NCBI GenBank assembly: GCA_024643255.1
Contig: JAHENF010000003.1
Location: forward strand, 38,255-102,254
Direction of reading: 5' to 3'
DNA from: Ilumatobacteraceae bacterium
GTDB taxonomy: Bacteria; Actinomycetota; Acidimicrobiia; Acidimicrobiales; Ilumatobacteraceae
Length of the DNA: 64,000 nt
Of this stretch, positions 25,006 through 33,132 are shown piece by piece (position 1 is the first letter of the stretch; each line of letters opens with the position of its first letter). Made by a program: the position numbers and the translations under genes. The notes beneath the pieces are model-generated. The model was not told the DNA's origin. It did not search any database and was given only the letters and a program-made list of their open reading frames with translations.

Positions 25006-26229
25006 ATGGCCGCCATCGCTCCTGTTCCCGCCGCCGACCTCGAGATCCCGGTGATCGACATCGGACTCGACGACCGGGCACGGCAGGCCCAGATGGAGTC
25101 CCTCGCCGAGGACCACTGGATCGCGCGCAACCCGATGGGCTTCTCGATTCTGCAGTACAGCGATGCCGTGGCGGTCCTGCGCGACAAGCGCTGGCACAGC
25201 GCAGCGTCGAAGATCCCCGAGATGATGGGCATCACCGACCCAGCCTTCGCCGAGCGGCGGGTGTCGATCCTGTCGGCCGAGGGTGACGTCCACACCCGCC
25301 TGCGACGCTTGGTCGCGAAGTCGTTCTCGCCCCGTTCGGCCGACCGGCTCCGGCCATTCATGCGCGAGGTGGTCGACGGCCTCGTCGACAAGGTCGCGGC
25401 GAGCGGTCGGGCCGACGTCGCGGTCGACATCTGCGAGCCCTATCCGATTCCGATCATCTGTGAGCTCCTCGGGGCGCCGAAGCAGGACTGGGAACTGTTC
25501 TCGAAGTGGGCCGAGGACGTGCTGCGCATCTTCAACGGGACGGTGCTCGACGAACTCGACGTGATCAAGGCCGCGCAGATGGAACTCGACGAGTACTCGC
25601 GGGGTCTGATCGCCGACCGCCGCAACGATCCCCGCGACGATCTGATCACCGATCTCATCGCCGCCGAGGAGGAGGGCGACAGGCTGAGCACGGAGGAGCT
25701 CGTGATGATGGTCGACGCCGTCATCGTCGGCGGCACCGACACCACCCGCAACCAGCTCGGCTGCACCGTCGGACTGTTCACCGAACACCCGCAACAGTGG
25801 AAGCTGCTCGCAGAACGGCCCGAGCTGGCGCCACGCGCCGTCGAGGAGGCGATGCGCTACTTCGGCGCGGTGCGCGGCACCGCGCGCTTCGCCAGCGAGG
25901 AGATCGTCTACCGCGACGTCGCGTTCCCCGAGGGCTCGATGGTGATGCCGTCGCTGGCGCTCGCCAATCGCGACCCAGAGGTGTTCGACGACCCGGGCAC
26001 CTTCGACATCACCCGCGAAGCCGCCGGCCAGCCACACCTGACCTTCGGCAGCGGGATCCACTACTGCCTCGGCGCCGCGCTGGCGCGCGCCGAGCTCCAA
26101 GAGGCGCTGCCGATCCTCGCCAGGCGGATGCCGGACCTCGCGGTCGACGGCGCGATCGAGTGGAAGCCCGCGACCACGGCGATCTTCGGGCCCGCGCATC
26201 TACCGGTGACGTTCACCCCCGGACACTGA
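25006..26229 (+). CDS. Cytochrome P450
   Basis: A 407-residue soluble bacterial P450. The I-helix motif is VGGTDTTRNQ (oxygen activation), the ExxR pair lies in EEAMRYFGAVRG, and the heme ligand is Cys354 in FGSGIHYCLGAALAR. No membrane anchor. No ferredoxin or reductase gene adjoins it, so electrons must come from elsewhere. The substrate cannot be deduced; small hydrophobic molecules or lipids are typical. TACCAT ends 6 nt before the ATG at 25006, which argues against the overlapping GTG at 25003. Confidence 0.94.
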   Translation: MAAIAPVPAADLEIPVIDIGLDDRARQAQMESLAEDHWIARNPMGFSILQYSDAVAVLRDKRWHSAASKIPEMMGITDPAFAERRVSILSAEGDVHTRLRRLVAKSFSPRSADRLRPFMREVVDGLVDKVAASGRADVAVDICEPYPIPIICELLGAPKQDWELFSKWAEDVLRIFNGTVLDELDVIKAAQMELDEYSRGLIADRRNDPRDDLITDLIAAEEEGDRLSTEELVMMVDAVIVGGTDTTRNQLGCTVGLFTEHPQQWKLLAERPELAPRAVEEAMRYFGAVRGTARFASEEIVYRDVAFPEGSMVMPSLALANRDPEVFDDPGTFDITREAAGQPHLTFGSGIHYCLGAALARAELQEALPILARRMPDLAVDGAIEWKPATTAIFGPAHLPVTFTPGH

Positions 26230-26290
26230 CGCCGCGGCAGCCCGAGCGACGGGCTTGACCCGGACGTCGCCATCCGACACAATCGAACAT

Positions 26291-26896
26291 GTGTTCCTCC
26301 AAGGTTCGTTGTTCGGAACGTTGACGCCCGGCTTCGACGCGTCGTTCGCCGAATGCGGCCGGCGCCAGCTCGATGCGACCACCTGGGTCGACGTGGCGCC
26401 GGGGTGGCTCAGCGGTTCGGATCGCGTGTTCGACGAGCTCGTCGAACGACTGCCGCTGCGACAACGCACCGGTGTCAGGATGTACGACCAGATGGTCGAC
26501 GAACCCCGCCTGAGCGCCTGGTGGGGCGTGGAAGTGGGCGCCCCGGAGCCGATGCCACTGCTCGCCGAGATGCGCGGCGTCCTCGCCGAGCGCTACGACG
26601 AGACGTTCGACTCGATCGGGTTCAACCTCTACCGCGACGGAAACGACTCCGTCGCCTGGCACGGTGATCGCCACCGCCACGTGGTGACCAATCCCGTGAT
26701 CGCGATCGTGAGCGTCGGTGCACCACGCCCGCTGCGGCTGCGGCCCCGGGGCGGTGGCGCATCACTCAGCTGGATGCTCGGCAACGGCGATCTGTTGGTG
26801 ATGGGCGGCGCGTGCCAGCACGACTGGGAGCACACGGTCCCGAAGGTCCGCGTGACGACCGGGCCCCGGCTGAGCATCACGTTCCGGTCGGTCTGA
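26291..26896 (+). CDS. AlkB-like 2-oxoglutarate/Fe(II) dioxygenase
   Basis: A 201-residue enzyme of the AlkB family, which oxidatively removes alkyl groups from nucleic-acid bases. The iron ligands are in SVAWHGDRHRH (His and Asp) and CQHDWEHTVPK (distal His); RLSITFR supplies the 2-oxoglutarate-binding Arg. FNLYRDGNDSVAWH is the family hallmark. I chose GTG at 26291, since CACAAT ends 7 nt upstream and translation then starts FLQGSLFG; a TTG at 26255 would add 12 residues. Single gene between the P450 and a convergent RF-like gene. Confidence 0.88.
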   Translation: MFLQGSLFGTLTPGFDASFAECGRRQLDATTWVDVAPGWLSGSDRVFDELVERLPLRQRTGVRMYDQMVDEPRLSAWWGVEVGAPEPMPLLAEMRGVLAERYDETFDSIGFNLYRDGNDSVAWHGDRHRHVVTNPVIAIVSVGAPRPLRLRPRGGGASLSWMLGNGDLLVMGGACQHDWEHTVPKVRVTTGPRLSITFRSV

Positions 26897-26937
26897 CGCA
26901 GGCGTCGGATCGCCGTCAGTCGTCAGTCCGTCCCGGG

Positions 26938-27333
26938 TCAATCGTCGGCGGTCGGTGGCCGGCGGTACCGCTTGACCTCACCGCGTTGCTTCTTGGCATC
27001 CATCCTGCGGCGTTGCGACCCGCGTGTCGGTCGGGTGGCGCGTCGGTTCCGCGGAATGTGGAGCGCGCCGCGGAGCTTGTCGGCGAGGCGTTCCTCCGCG
27101 AGCGCGCGATTGCGAAGCTGCGAACGCTCGTCGTCGGCGACCACCCGGACGACCGGACCGAGCTTGGTGACGACTCGCGCGCGCTGGGTGTCGGTGAAGG
27201 CCGAAGAGGTCTCGACGTCGAAGGTCAGTTCGGCTCGCGTCGCCGCCTTGTTGGCGTGCTGGCCGCCCGGACCACCCGACGGGCTGAAGCGGACGTCGAG
27301 TTCGTGGCGCGGGATCCGCACACTGTCGGTCAC
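26938..27333 (-). CDS. arfB: ArfB-like peptidyl-tRNA hydrolase (RF-1 domain)
   Basis: A 131-residue release-factor-like protein with the catalytic SPSGGPGGQHANK (GGQ) motif and a basic, disordered C-terminal tail (RRMDAKKQRGEVKRYRRP) like the one that ArfB inserts into the mRNA channel. It rescues stalled ribosomes by hydrolysing peptidyl-tRNA. No stop-codon recognition domain, which separates it from RF1/RF2. Start GTG at 27333 is tentative; GTG at 27336 or 27360 would add only a few residues. Convergent with the AlkB-like gene. Confidence 0.88.
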   Translation of the reverse strand: MTDSVRIPRHELDVRFSPSGGPGGQHANKAATRAELTFDVETSSAFTDTQRARVVTKLGPVVRVVADDERSQLRNRALAEERLADKLRGALHIPRNRRATRPTRGSQRRRMDAKKQRGEVKRYRRPPTADD

Positions 27334-27405
27334 CACCAGACGATCGTCGCTCGCACCCACTCCCCCAGCATGCCCGACAGCCCACACGTGACGTACGGTG
27401 CGGGC

Positions 27406-28443
27406 ATGGGAGACATCAAACTGGGGTACAACACCGGGTACTGGTCGGCTGGGCCGCCGAAAGGTGCACTCGACGCGGTCAAGGAGGCCGAGCGCCTCGG
27501 GTTCAACTCGGTGTGGACCGCGGAGGCCTACGGCTCCGACGCGCTGACACCGCTCGCCTGGTGGGGTGCGTCGACCGAGACGATGAAGCTCGGCACCGCG
27601 ATCATGCAGATGGGAGCGCGGACCCCGGCGGCCACGGCGATGGCCGCGATCACGATGGATCACCTGTCGAACGGGCGGTTCATCCTCGGTCTCGGAGCGT
27701 CCGGCCCGCAGGTGGTGGAGGGCTGGTACGGCCAGGCCTATCCGAAGCCCCTCGCACGCACCCGCGAGTACGTCGAGATCGTGCGCCGGATCATCGCCCG
27801 CGAGGAGCCGGTCGAGTTCCATGGCGAGTTCTACGACATGCCGTTCAGCGGCGGCGCCGGGCTCGGCAAGGCGCTGAAGTCGACCGTGCATCCATTGCGC
27901 AACGACATCCCGATCTACCTCGCGGCCGAGGGCCCGAAGAACGTGGCGCTGTCTGCCGAGATCTGCGATGGCTGGCTCCCGCTGTTCTTCTCCCCCAAGG
28001 ATGATCAGTTCTACCGTGACTGCCTCCAGCAGGGCTTCGACGCGTCGGGCGACCCGACGAAGCAGGACCGCTTCGAGGTGACCGCCACCGTGATGCTCAT
28101 CCCGGGCGACGACGCCGAGAAGTGCGCCGACCTCGTGCGACCCTTCCTGGCGCTGTACGCCGGCGGCATGGGAGCGAAGGACGCCAACTTCCACTACGAG
28201 GTGTTCGCCCGGATGGGTTACGGCGACGTCGCCGACAAGGTGCAGGCGCTCTATCTCGAGGGCAAGAAGGCCGAGGCGGCCGCCGCGATCCCGCTGGCGA
28301 TGGTCGAGGACGTCGCGCTCGTCGGCCCGCCCGACAAGATCCGCGACGAACTCGCCAAGTGGCGTGAGACCTGCATCACCGAATTCCTGCTGAGCGGCCC
28401 GGCGATGGCGCTGCCCAGCTTCGCCGAACTCGTCCTCGGCTGA
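27406..28443 (+). CDS. LLM-class F420-dependent oxidoreductase
   Basis: A 345-residue luciferase-like monooxygenase-fold protein. LGYNTGYWSAGPPKGALDAV, SVWTAEAYGSDALTPLAWW, GRFILGLGASGPQVVEGWYG and AAEGPKNVALSAEICDGW match the actinobacterial TIGR03559-like F420 oxidoreductases. The cofactor is inferred from family, not shown. It probably reduces or oxidises a small organic substrate. TACGGT ends 6 nt before the ATG at 27406, giving a leaderless mRNA. Downstream are two palindromic repeats before the convergent DUF971 gene. Confidence 0.9.
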   Translation: MGDIKLGYNTGYWSAGPPKGALDAVKEAERLGFNSVWTAEAYGSDALTPLAWWGASTETMKLGTAIMQMGARTPAATAMAAITMDHLSNGRFILGLGASGPQVVEGWYGQAYPKPLARTREYVEIVRRIIAREEPVEFHGEFYDMPFSGGAGLGKALKSTVHPLRNDIPIYLAAEGPKNVALSAEICDGWLPLFFSPKDDQFYRDCLQQGFDASGDPTKQDRFEVTATVMLIPGDDAEKCADLVRPFLALYAGGMGAKDANFHYEVFARMGYGDVADKVQALYLEGKKAEAAAAIPLAMVEDVALVGPPDKIRDELAKWRETCITEFLLSGPAMALPSFAELVLG

Positions 28444-28462
28444 CACCCACCGACCACCCCAC

Positions 28463-28570
28463 TGCGATGAGTTCCAGCGCGACCCGTGCGCGCCCAGACT
28501 CATCGGTGACCGGGTTCAGGCCCGTGCGATGAGTCTCAGCGCGACCCGTGCGCGACCAGACTCATCGGTG
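28463..28570. repeat. Two-copy palindromic intergenic repeat (GATGAG...CTCATC family, site A)
   Basis: Two 46-nt units, 28463-28508 and 28525-28570, differ at only a few positions. Each starts TGCGATGAGT and ends ACTCATCGGTG, so each folds into a hairpin with an 8-10 bp outer stem (CGATGAGTCT with AGACTCATCG in copy 2) and an inner GCGCG/CGCGC region. They lie between convergent genes and could act as bidirectional terminators or REP-like elements. Confidence 0.75.
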
Positions 28571-28587
28571 GGGGTCGAGTCGAGCAC

Positions 28588-28914
28588 TCACGAGGTGATG
28601 GTGCCGACGCGGCCGGCGTCGACCCACTCGCGGAGCTTCTCCCATGCGTAGATGCCGGTCGAGTGACCGTCGCTCCAGTCGAGGCTCAGGCCCCATGCTC
28701 CGGAGAGCTCCGCGTCGGTGATCGTGATCGACTCGCCCTTGTCGATCCACGGCGCCACCGGCTGATCACGGGTACGCCTCGCATTGCACTCGGCGCACGG
28801 ACATGCCTGGCGCAGCGGGGTGAGCTCGAAGCGAGCTCGGACGCCGTCCTCGAAGAGCACCTCGACGTGCGACTTGCGGTCCACTTCGACCGACTCGATG
28901 TCATGCTTGGGCAC
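28588..28914 (-). CDS. DUF971 (gamma-butyrobetaine hydroxylase N-terminal-like) protein
   Basis: A 108-residue protein that is essentially one DUF971 domain. The zinc-site cysteines are in RQACPCAECNARRTR, and GLSLDWSDGHSTGIYAWEKLRE is the family signature (WSDGH-x3-Y). Stand-alone copies are found with Fe-S cluster and Mrp/ApbC genes, but none is here. Function unproven. The minus-strand ATG at 28914 is 39 bp from the divergent VOC gene start. Confidence 0.88.
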   Translation of the reverse strand: MPKHDIESVEVDRKSHVEVLFEDGVRARFELTPLRQACPCAECNARRTRDQPVAPWIDKGESITITDAELSGAWGLSLDWSDGHSTGIYAWEKLREWVDAGRVGTITS

Positions 28915-28953
28915 GTGGGGAGCGTACGGCGACCACGCGGCTACCGTTCGGCG

Positions 28954-29367
28954 ATGGGCCTCGAACTACGCAAGGACTCGATCGACCTCGGCGTCGTGAT
29001 CAAGGACAGTGAGCGCTCACTGGCGTTCTACCGTGACGTGATCGGGCTCGAACACGTCGCCGACACGCCGATGCCCGCACCGCTGAGCGGCACCATGCAC
29101 CGGCTGATGTGCGGCACCACCCTGATCAAGCTGGTCAAACTCGACGCTGTACCCGCTGCGGAACCCGCTCCGGGCGGGCTCGGCGGAGGAACCGGCTATC
29201 GGTACTTCACGATCTCGGTGTCGAACCTTGCCGACGTCACCCAGGCATGTCGCGACGCAGGGGTCCGCATCATCATGGACAACGTCGAACTCCGTCCCGG
29301 ATTCATGGTGTCGATGGTCGAGGACCCCGACGGGAACTGGGTCGAGTTCATCGATCCCGGAGCCTGA
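28954..29367 (+). CDS. VOC (glyoxalase/dioxygenase superfamily) protein
   Basis: A 137-residue protein with two beta-alpha-beta-beta-beta modules. The N-terminal SIDLGVVIKDSERSLAFYRDVIG and C-terminal FMVSMVEDPDGNWVEFIDP match glyoxalase-fold proteins. The C-terminal Glu (WVEFID) is a usual metal ligand, while the N-terminal His ligand is replaced (IDLGVV), so metal binding is uncertain. Substrate unknown. TACCGT ends 6 nt before the ATG. Confidence 0.85.
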   Translation: MGLELRKDSIDLGVVIKDSERSLAFYRDVIGLEHVADTPMPAPLSGTMHRLMCGTTLIKLVKLDAVPAAEPAPGGLGGGTGYRYFTISVSNLADVTQACRDAGVRIIMDNVELRPGFMVSMVEDPDGNWVEFIDPGA

Positions 29368-29384
29368 CCGAGCGTGATCATTCG

Positions 29385-29672
29385 ATGACCGGCGAGCTGA
29401 TCGGGAGGGGACGCGACTGCGACGTCTTCCATGACGGACCGGACCGTGTGCTGCGGCGCAACCGGGCCGGTACGTCGACCGAGGTCGAGGCGCTGACGAT
29501 GCGACACGTCGCTGCGCACGGCGACCCGTGTCCGGAGGTCTACGACGCCCAGGGCCCCGACATCGTGGTGCAGCGGCTCGACGGTTCGACGATGCACGAC
29601 GGCATGAGTCGGCGGCCGTGGACGATGGCGGCGGCGAGAACGCTCGCCGACCTCATCGACCGAGTCACCTGA
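29385..29672 (+). pseudogene. Truncated APH-type phosphotransferase (N-lobe only)
   Basis: A 95-codon frame encodes LIGRGRDCDVFHDGPDRVLR and ends LADLIDRVT before a TGA. This corresponds to the N-terminal lobe of an aminoglycoside-phosphotransferase-like kinase (phosphate-loop GRGRDCDVF, hinge IVVQRLDG). The catalytic HGDxxxxN loop and metal-binding Asp are absent. The helicase start follows 32 bp later, so the rest of the gene has been lost. A small functional protein cannot be excluded, but a remnant fits better. Confidence 0.6.
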
Positions 29673-29704
29673 TCGAACGCTTCCCTGCGTACCCTCGGTC
29701 GGAG

Positions 29705-32446
29705 ATGTCGTCACCCCACACCACGGCACCGCCGCTGATCCGACACCTCCCCGGACCGGGCGCGCGGTTGGCCGACGGCACGATCGACGGTGATGCCGTG
29801 CTGGGCGGGTTCACCGACTACGTCGGCGAGATCGGCCTGGAGCTGTACCCGGCGCAGGAAGAGGCGGTGTTCGAGGTCGTGCTCGGCAATCACGTGATCC
29901 TCAACACACCGACGGGCTCGGGCAAGTCGCTCGTCGCGACCGCGGCTCACTTCGCGGCGCTCGCGGCCGGCAAGCGGAGCGTGTACACCGCGCCGATCAA
30001 GGCGCTGGTGAGCGAGAAGTTCTTCGCGCTGTGTCGCGAGTTCGGCTCGGATCAGGTCGGGATGGTCACGGGCGATGCGGCGGTGAACCCGGAGGCGCCG
30101 ATCATCTGCTGCACGCAGGAGATCCTCGCGAACTGGGCGCTGCGCGACGGCCGCGACGCTCCGGTCGACGTCGCGGTGGTCGACGAGTTCCACTTCTACG
30201 GCGACCCGCAGCGCGGATGGGCGTGGCAGGTGCCGCTGCTCGAGTTGCCCGACACACAGTTCCTGCTGATGTCGGCCACGCTCGGCAATGTCGAGTTCTT
30301 CCGCGCCGACCTCACCGCGCGGACCGGGCGCGACACGACGGTGATCAAGTCGGTGCAGCGGCCGGTGCCACTCGACTTCGAGTACCGCACGAGCACCCTG
30401 CATCACAGCGTCACGTCGCTGCTCGAATCCGGACGGGCCCCGATCTACCTCGTGCACTTCACCCAGAAGGACGCGACCGAGGCGGCCCAGAACTACCTGG
30501 CGCTCGACCCGCTGACGAAGGACGAGAAGGCGAAGGTCAAAGAGGCGCTCGGCGGATTCCGCTTCGACTCTCCCATCGGCAAGGACCTGCGCCGGTACAT
30601 CACCGCCGGCGTCGGGGTCCACCACGCTGGGCTCCTCCCCAAGTACCGGCTGCTGGTCGAGAAGCTCGCTCAGGACGGACTGCTCAAGATCATCTGTGGT
30701 ACCGACACGCTCGGCGTCGGCGTCAATGTGCCGATCCGCTCGGTGCTGTTCACGCAGCTCTGCAAGTACGACGGGTCGGGTGTGCGGATCCTCTCGAACC
30801 GGGAGTTCGCCCAGATCTCCGGGCGCGCGGGTCGCAAGGGCTTCGACGATCGGGGCGACGTGTGGGTGCAGGCGCCCGAGCACGTCGTCGAGAACCAGCG
30901 TCTCGGCGAGAAGGCCGCGGCCAGTGGCAAGAAGAAGGTCGTCAAGAAGAAGCAGCCGGAACGCGGCTACGCCCACTGGACGCAAGAGACGTTCGACAAG
31001 CTCGTCGGCGGCGAGCCCGAGGCTCTGAAGTCACACTTCCACGTGAGCCACCAGATGGTGATGAACCTCCTCGACCGTCCGGTGGTCCACGACCCCGAAG
31101 GCACCGAAATCGACGGTTGCCGCGCTGTACGCACGCTGTTGACCGACAACCACGAGCCGCGACGACGCCAGCGGGCCCACATCCGCCGGGCGATCTCGAT
31201 CTACCGATCGCTGGTCGACGCCGAGATGTTGGAGTTCCCCGACGAGCCCGACGAGTACGGCCGCCGCGTGCGGGTCAACTTCGACCTCCAGGACCAGTTC
31301 GCCCTCCACCAGCCCCTGTCGCTGTGGGCCGTCGAAGCCCTCGGCGCACTCCCCGCCGCCGAAGCCGCAGCTGCCGCCGCGGCCCATCAATCCGAACCCC
31401 AACTCGAACCCGAACCCGAACCCGAATCCGAACCCCAACTCGAACCCGAAATTCGGAGCGAACGTGTCGCTGAGCGCAACGTTGGCTCCGAATTTGCGCG
31501 GGTTGAGGGGTGGGGGATCGACCATGCGCTCAATGTGTTGACGATCATCGAGTCGGTGCAGGAGAACCCCGGCGTGGTGCTCGCGGCCCAGGTCAAGCGC
31601 GCCAAGGACGATCTGATGGCCGAGATGAAGTCGTCGGGCGTCGAGTACGAGGAGCGCATGGAGCGCCTCGCCCAGGTCGACTACCCCAAGCCGAACCGGG
31701 ACTGGATCTATGGCAACTTCAACGAGTTCCGCACCCGCCATCCGTGGGTCGGCTCCGACACCGTCGCGCCCAAGGCGATTGTCCGCGAGATGTTCGAACG
31801 GGCGATGACGTTCGGCGAGTACATCAACGACTACGGCCTCAAACGATCCGAAGGCGTGCTGCTGCGGTACCTCTCCGACGTGTACAAGGGACTCGTCCAG
31901 AACGTCCCGGAGGAGCTCGCGACCACCGAACTCGGCGACATCGTGGCCTGGCTCGGAGCGGTGGTACGCGACGTCGACTCCAGCCTGATCGACGAGTGGG
32001 AGCGGCTACTTCACCCCGAGGATGCCGAGTCGGGCGTCGACCTCCGTCCACACCTCCCGACCGGCGAGCGCACGATCGTCGACGACGAACGCGCCTTCCG
32101 GGTGATGGTCCGCAACCGTGCATTCGACTGGGTGCAACGGCTGGCCCGCCGCCGCGGGTACGACGAGATCGTCACCGACGCCGCTCGAGAGCTGTGGCCG
32201 TCGGGCGAGGCGCTCATCGAGGCGATGGCGCCGTACTGGGACGAGCACGATGCGATCCTCACCGACCCGGGCGCCCGGTCCGGTGAGCTGTTCCGGTACG
32301 ACCGTGCGACCGGCCGCGTCACCCAGATCCTGCATGACCCGGACGACACGAACGAGTGGCGCCTCGAAGCGGTGGTCGACCGTGCCGCCAGCGCCGACGA
32401 AGGTCGCGCCATCCTGCGCCTCGTGTCGGTCACATCGGCCCACTGA
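29705..32446 (+). CDS. Ski2-like DEAD/DEAH helicase with DUF3516-type C-terminus
   Basis: A 913-residue superfamily 2 helicase. Walker A TPTGSGKS is at 68-75, the DEFH box at 160-163, SATLGN is motif III, and the second RecA domain has GVGVHHAGLLPKYR, GTDTLGVGVN and QISGRAGRKG (motif VI). The C-terminal about 310 residues resemble DUF3516 of actinobacterial helicases. Between them, residues about 562-598 form a Glu/Pro repeat and a palindrome-encoded stretch, so the linker looks inserted. It likely unwinds RNA or RNA/DNA. TACCCT ends 9 nt before the ATG. Confidence 0.9.
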   Translation: MSSPHTTAPPLIRHLPGPGARLADGTIDGDAVLGGFTDYVGEIGLELYPAQEEAVFEVVLGNHVILNTPTGSGKSLVATAAHFAALAAGKRSVYTAPIKALVSEKFFALCREFGSDQVGMVTGDAAVNPEAPIICCTQEILANWALRDGRDAPVDVAVVDEFHFYGDPQRGWAWQVPLLELPDTQFLLMSATLGNVEFFRADLTARTGRDTTVIKSVQRPVPLDFEYRTSTLHHSVTSLLESGRAPIYLVHFTQKDATEAAQNYLALDPLTKDEKAKVKEALGGFRFDSPIGKDLRRYITAGVGVHHAGLLPKYRLLVEKLAQDGLLKIICGTDTLGVGVNVPIRSVLFTQLCKYDGSGVRILSNREFAQISGRAGRKGFDDRGDVWVQAPEHVVENQRLGEKAAASGKKKVVKKKQPERGYAHWTQETFDKLVGGEPEALKSHFHVSHQMVMNLLDRPVVHDPEGTEIDGCRAVRTLLTDNHEPRRRQRAHIRRAISIYRSLVDAEMLEFPDEPDEYGRRVRVNFDLQDQFALHQPLSLWAVEALGALPAAEAAAAAAAHQSEPQLEPEPEPESEPQLEPEIRSERVAERNVGSEFARVEGWGIDHALNVLTIIESVQENPGVVLAAQVKRAKDDLMAEMKSSGVEYEERMERLAQVDYPKPNRDWIYGNFNEFRTRHPWVGSDTVAPKAIVREMFERAMTFGEYINDYGLKRSEGVLLRYLSDVYKGLVQNVPEELATTELGDIVAWLGAVVRDVDSSLIDEWERLLHPEDAESGVDLRPHLPTGERTIVDDERAFRVMVRNRAFDWVQRLARRRGYDEIVTDAARELWPSGEALIEAMAPYWDEHDAILTDPGARSGELFRYDRATGRVTQILHDPDDTNEWRLEAVVDRAASADEGRAILRLVSVTSAH
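31449..31495. repeat. Inverted repeat inside the helicase linker
   Basis: Perfect 11-bp arms AAATTCGGAGC (31449-31459) and GCTCCGAATTT (31485-31495) enclose 25 nt that also contain AACGT near each arm (one mismatch apart). It follows a degenerate repeat of GAACCC codons (about 31396-31448). AT-rich arms are unusual for this gene. It is read in frame as EIRSERVAERNVGSEF. Confidence 0.75.
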
Positions 32447-32498
32447 ACATCGAGGGACAGAAGGGCGATGATCGCGCACTCGACGTGCGCCGCCCTGT

Positions 32499-32604
32499 TG
32501 CGATGAGGTTCATGGCCAGCTGCTCGTCCGGAATCTCATCGCCCGACTCGAACCAGCTGTTGCGATGAGGTTGCGGACCACCCCTCGGGCCGGAAACTCA
32601 TCGC
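32499..32604. repeat. Two-copy palindromic intergenic repeat (site B)
   Basis: Two units, 32499-32542 and 32561-32604, each open TGCGATGAGGTT and close CTCATCGC. Unit 1 stem: CGATGAGGTTC with GAATCTCATCG (one G-T pair). Unit 2 carries an inner CCACCCCTCG also present in site C. They lie in the 215-bp gap between the helicase and the Nudix gene, on the same strand; the rest of the gap shows nothing else clear. Confidence 0.7.
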
Positions 32605-32661
32605 TCGGGGCCGCACGCCGCCGACACCAGCAGCGGGTCGCGATTGCTGAAGACTCACGAG

Positions 32662-33120
32662 ATGAAGTTGAGCGCGGGGATCGTGCTGTACCGCTCGACG
32701 GGCGGACTGATCGAGGTGTTGCTCGGCCACATGGGTGGGCCGTTCTGGGCCAGCAAGGATGCCGGCGCGTGGACGATCCCGAAGGGTGAGTACGAGGTCG
32801 ACGACGACGCCTTCGTCGCCGCGTGCCGGGAGTTCGAGGAGGAGGTCGGCATCCCCATCCCCGCGACCGAGTTCACCGACCTCGGCGAGGTTCGGCAGTC
32901 GGGGGGCAAAGTCGTGCGGGCATGGGCGGCCGCAGGCGACCTGGACCCGGCGACGGCGGTCAGCAACACCTTCGAGATCGAGTGGCCGCCGAAGTCGGGC
33001 GAGATGCGGGCGTTCCCCGAACTCGACCGCGTGCAGTGGTTCGATCTCGACGCGGCACGTCCCAAGATCATCACTGCGCAGCGCGAGTTCCTCGACCGCC
33101 TCGTCGCGATCGGGGTCTGA
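32662..33120 (+). CDS. Nudix hydrolase
   Basis: A 152-residue Nudix protein. The Nudix box reads GEYEVDDDAFVAACREFEEEVGI, matching the G-x5-E-x7-REUxEExGU pattern apart from the position of the first acidic residue. The start KLSAGIVLYRSTGGLIEVLLGH and the GPFWASKDAGAWTIPKG segment match small cytoplasmic Nudix enzymes with unknown nucleotide substrates, often annotated as NTP pyrophosphohydrolases. The ATG at 32662 fits the family; a TTG at 32644 would add six residues. Confidence 0.88.
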   Translation: MKLSAGIVLYRSTGGLIEVLLGHMGGPFWASKDAGAWTIPKGEYEVDDDAFVAACREFEEEVGIPIPATEFTDLGEVRQSGGKVVRAWAAAGDLDPATAVSNTFEIEWPPKSGEMRAFPELDRVQWFDLDAARPKIITAQREFLDRLVAIGV

Positions 33121-33132
33121 CCCCGATCGCGA

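Noticed and set aside
23779-26199. A very long minus-strand open frame opposite ald and the P450
   Set aside because: It extends upstream of the dehydrogenase start, is Arg/Gly/Asp-rich with no family motifs, and is the usual antisense opening of GC-biased genes.
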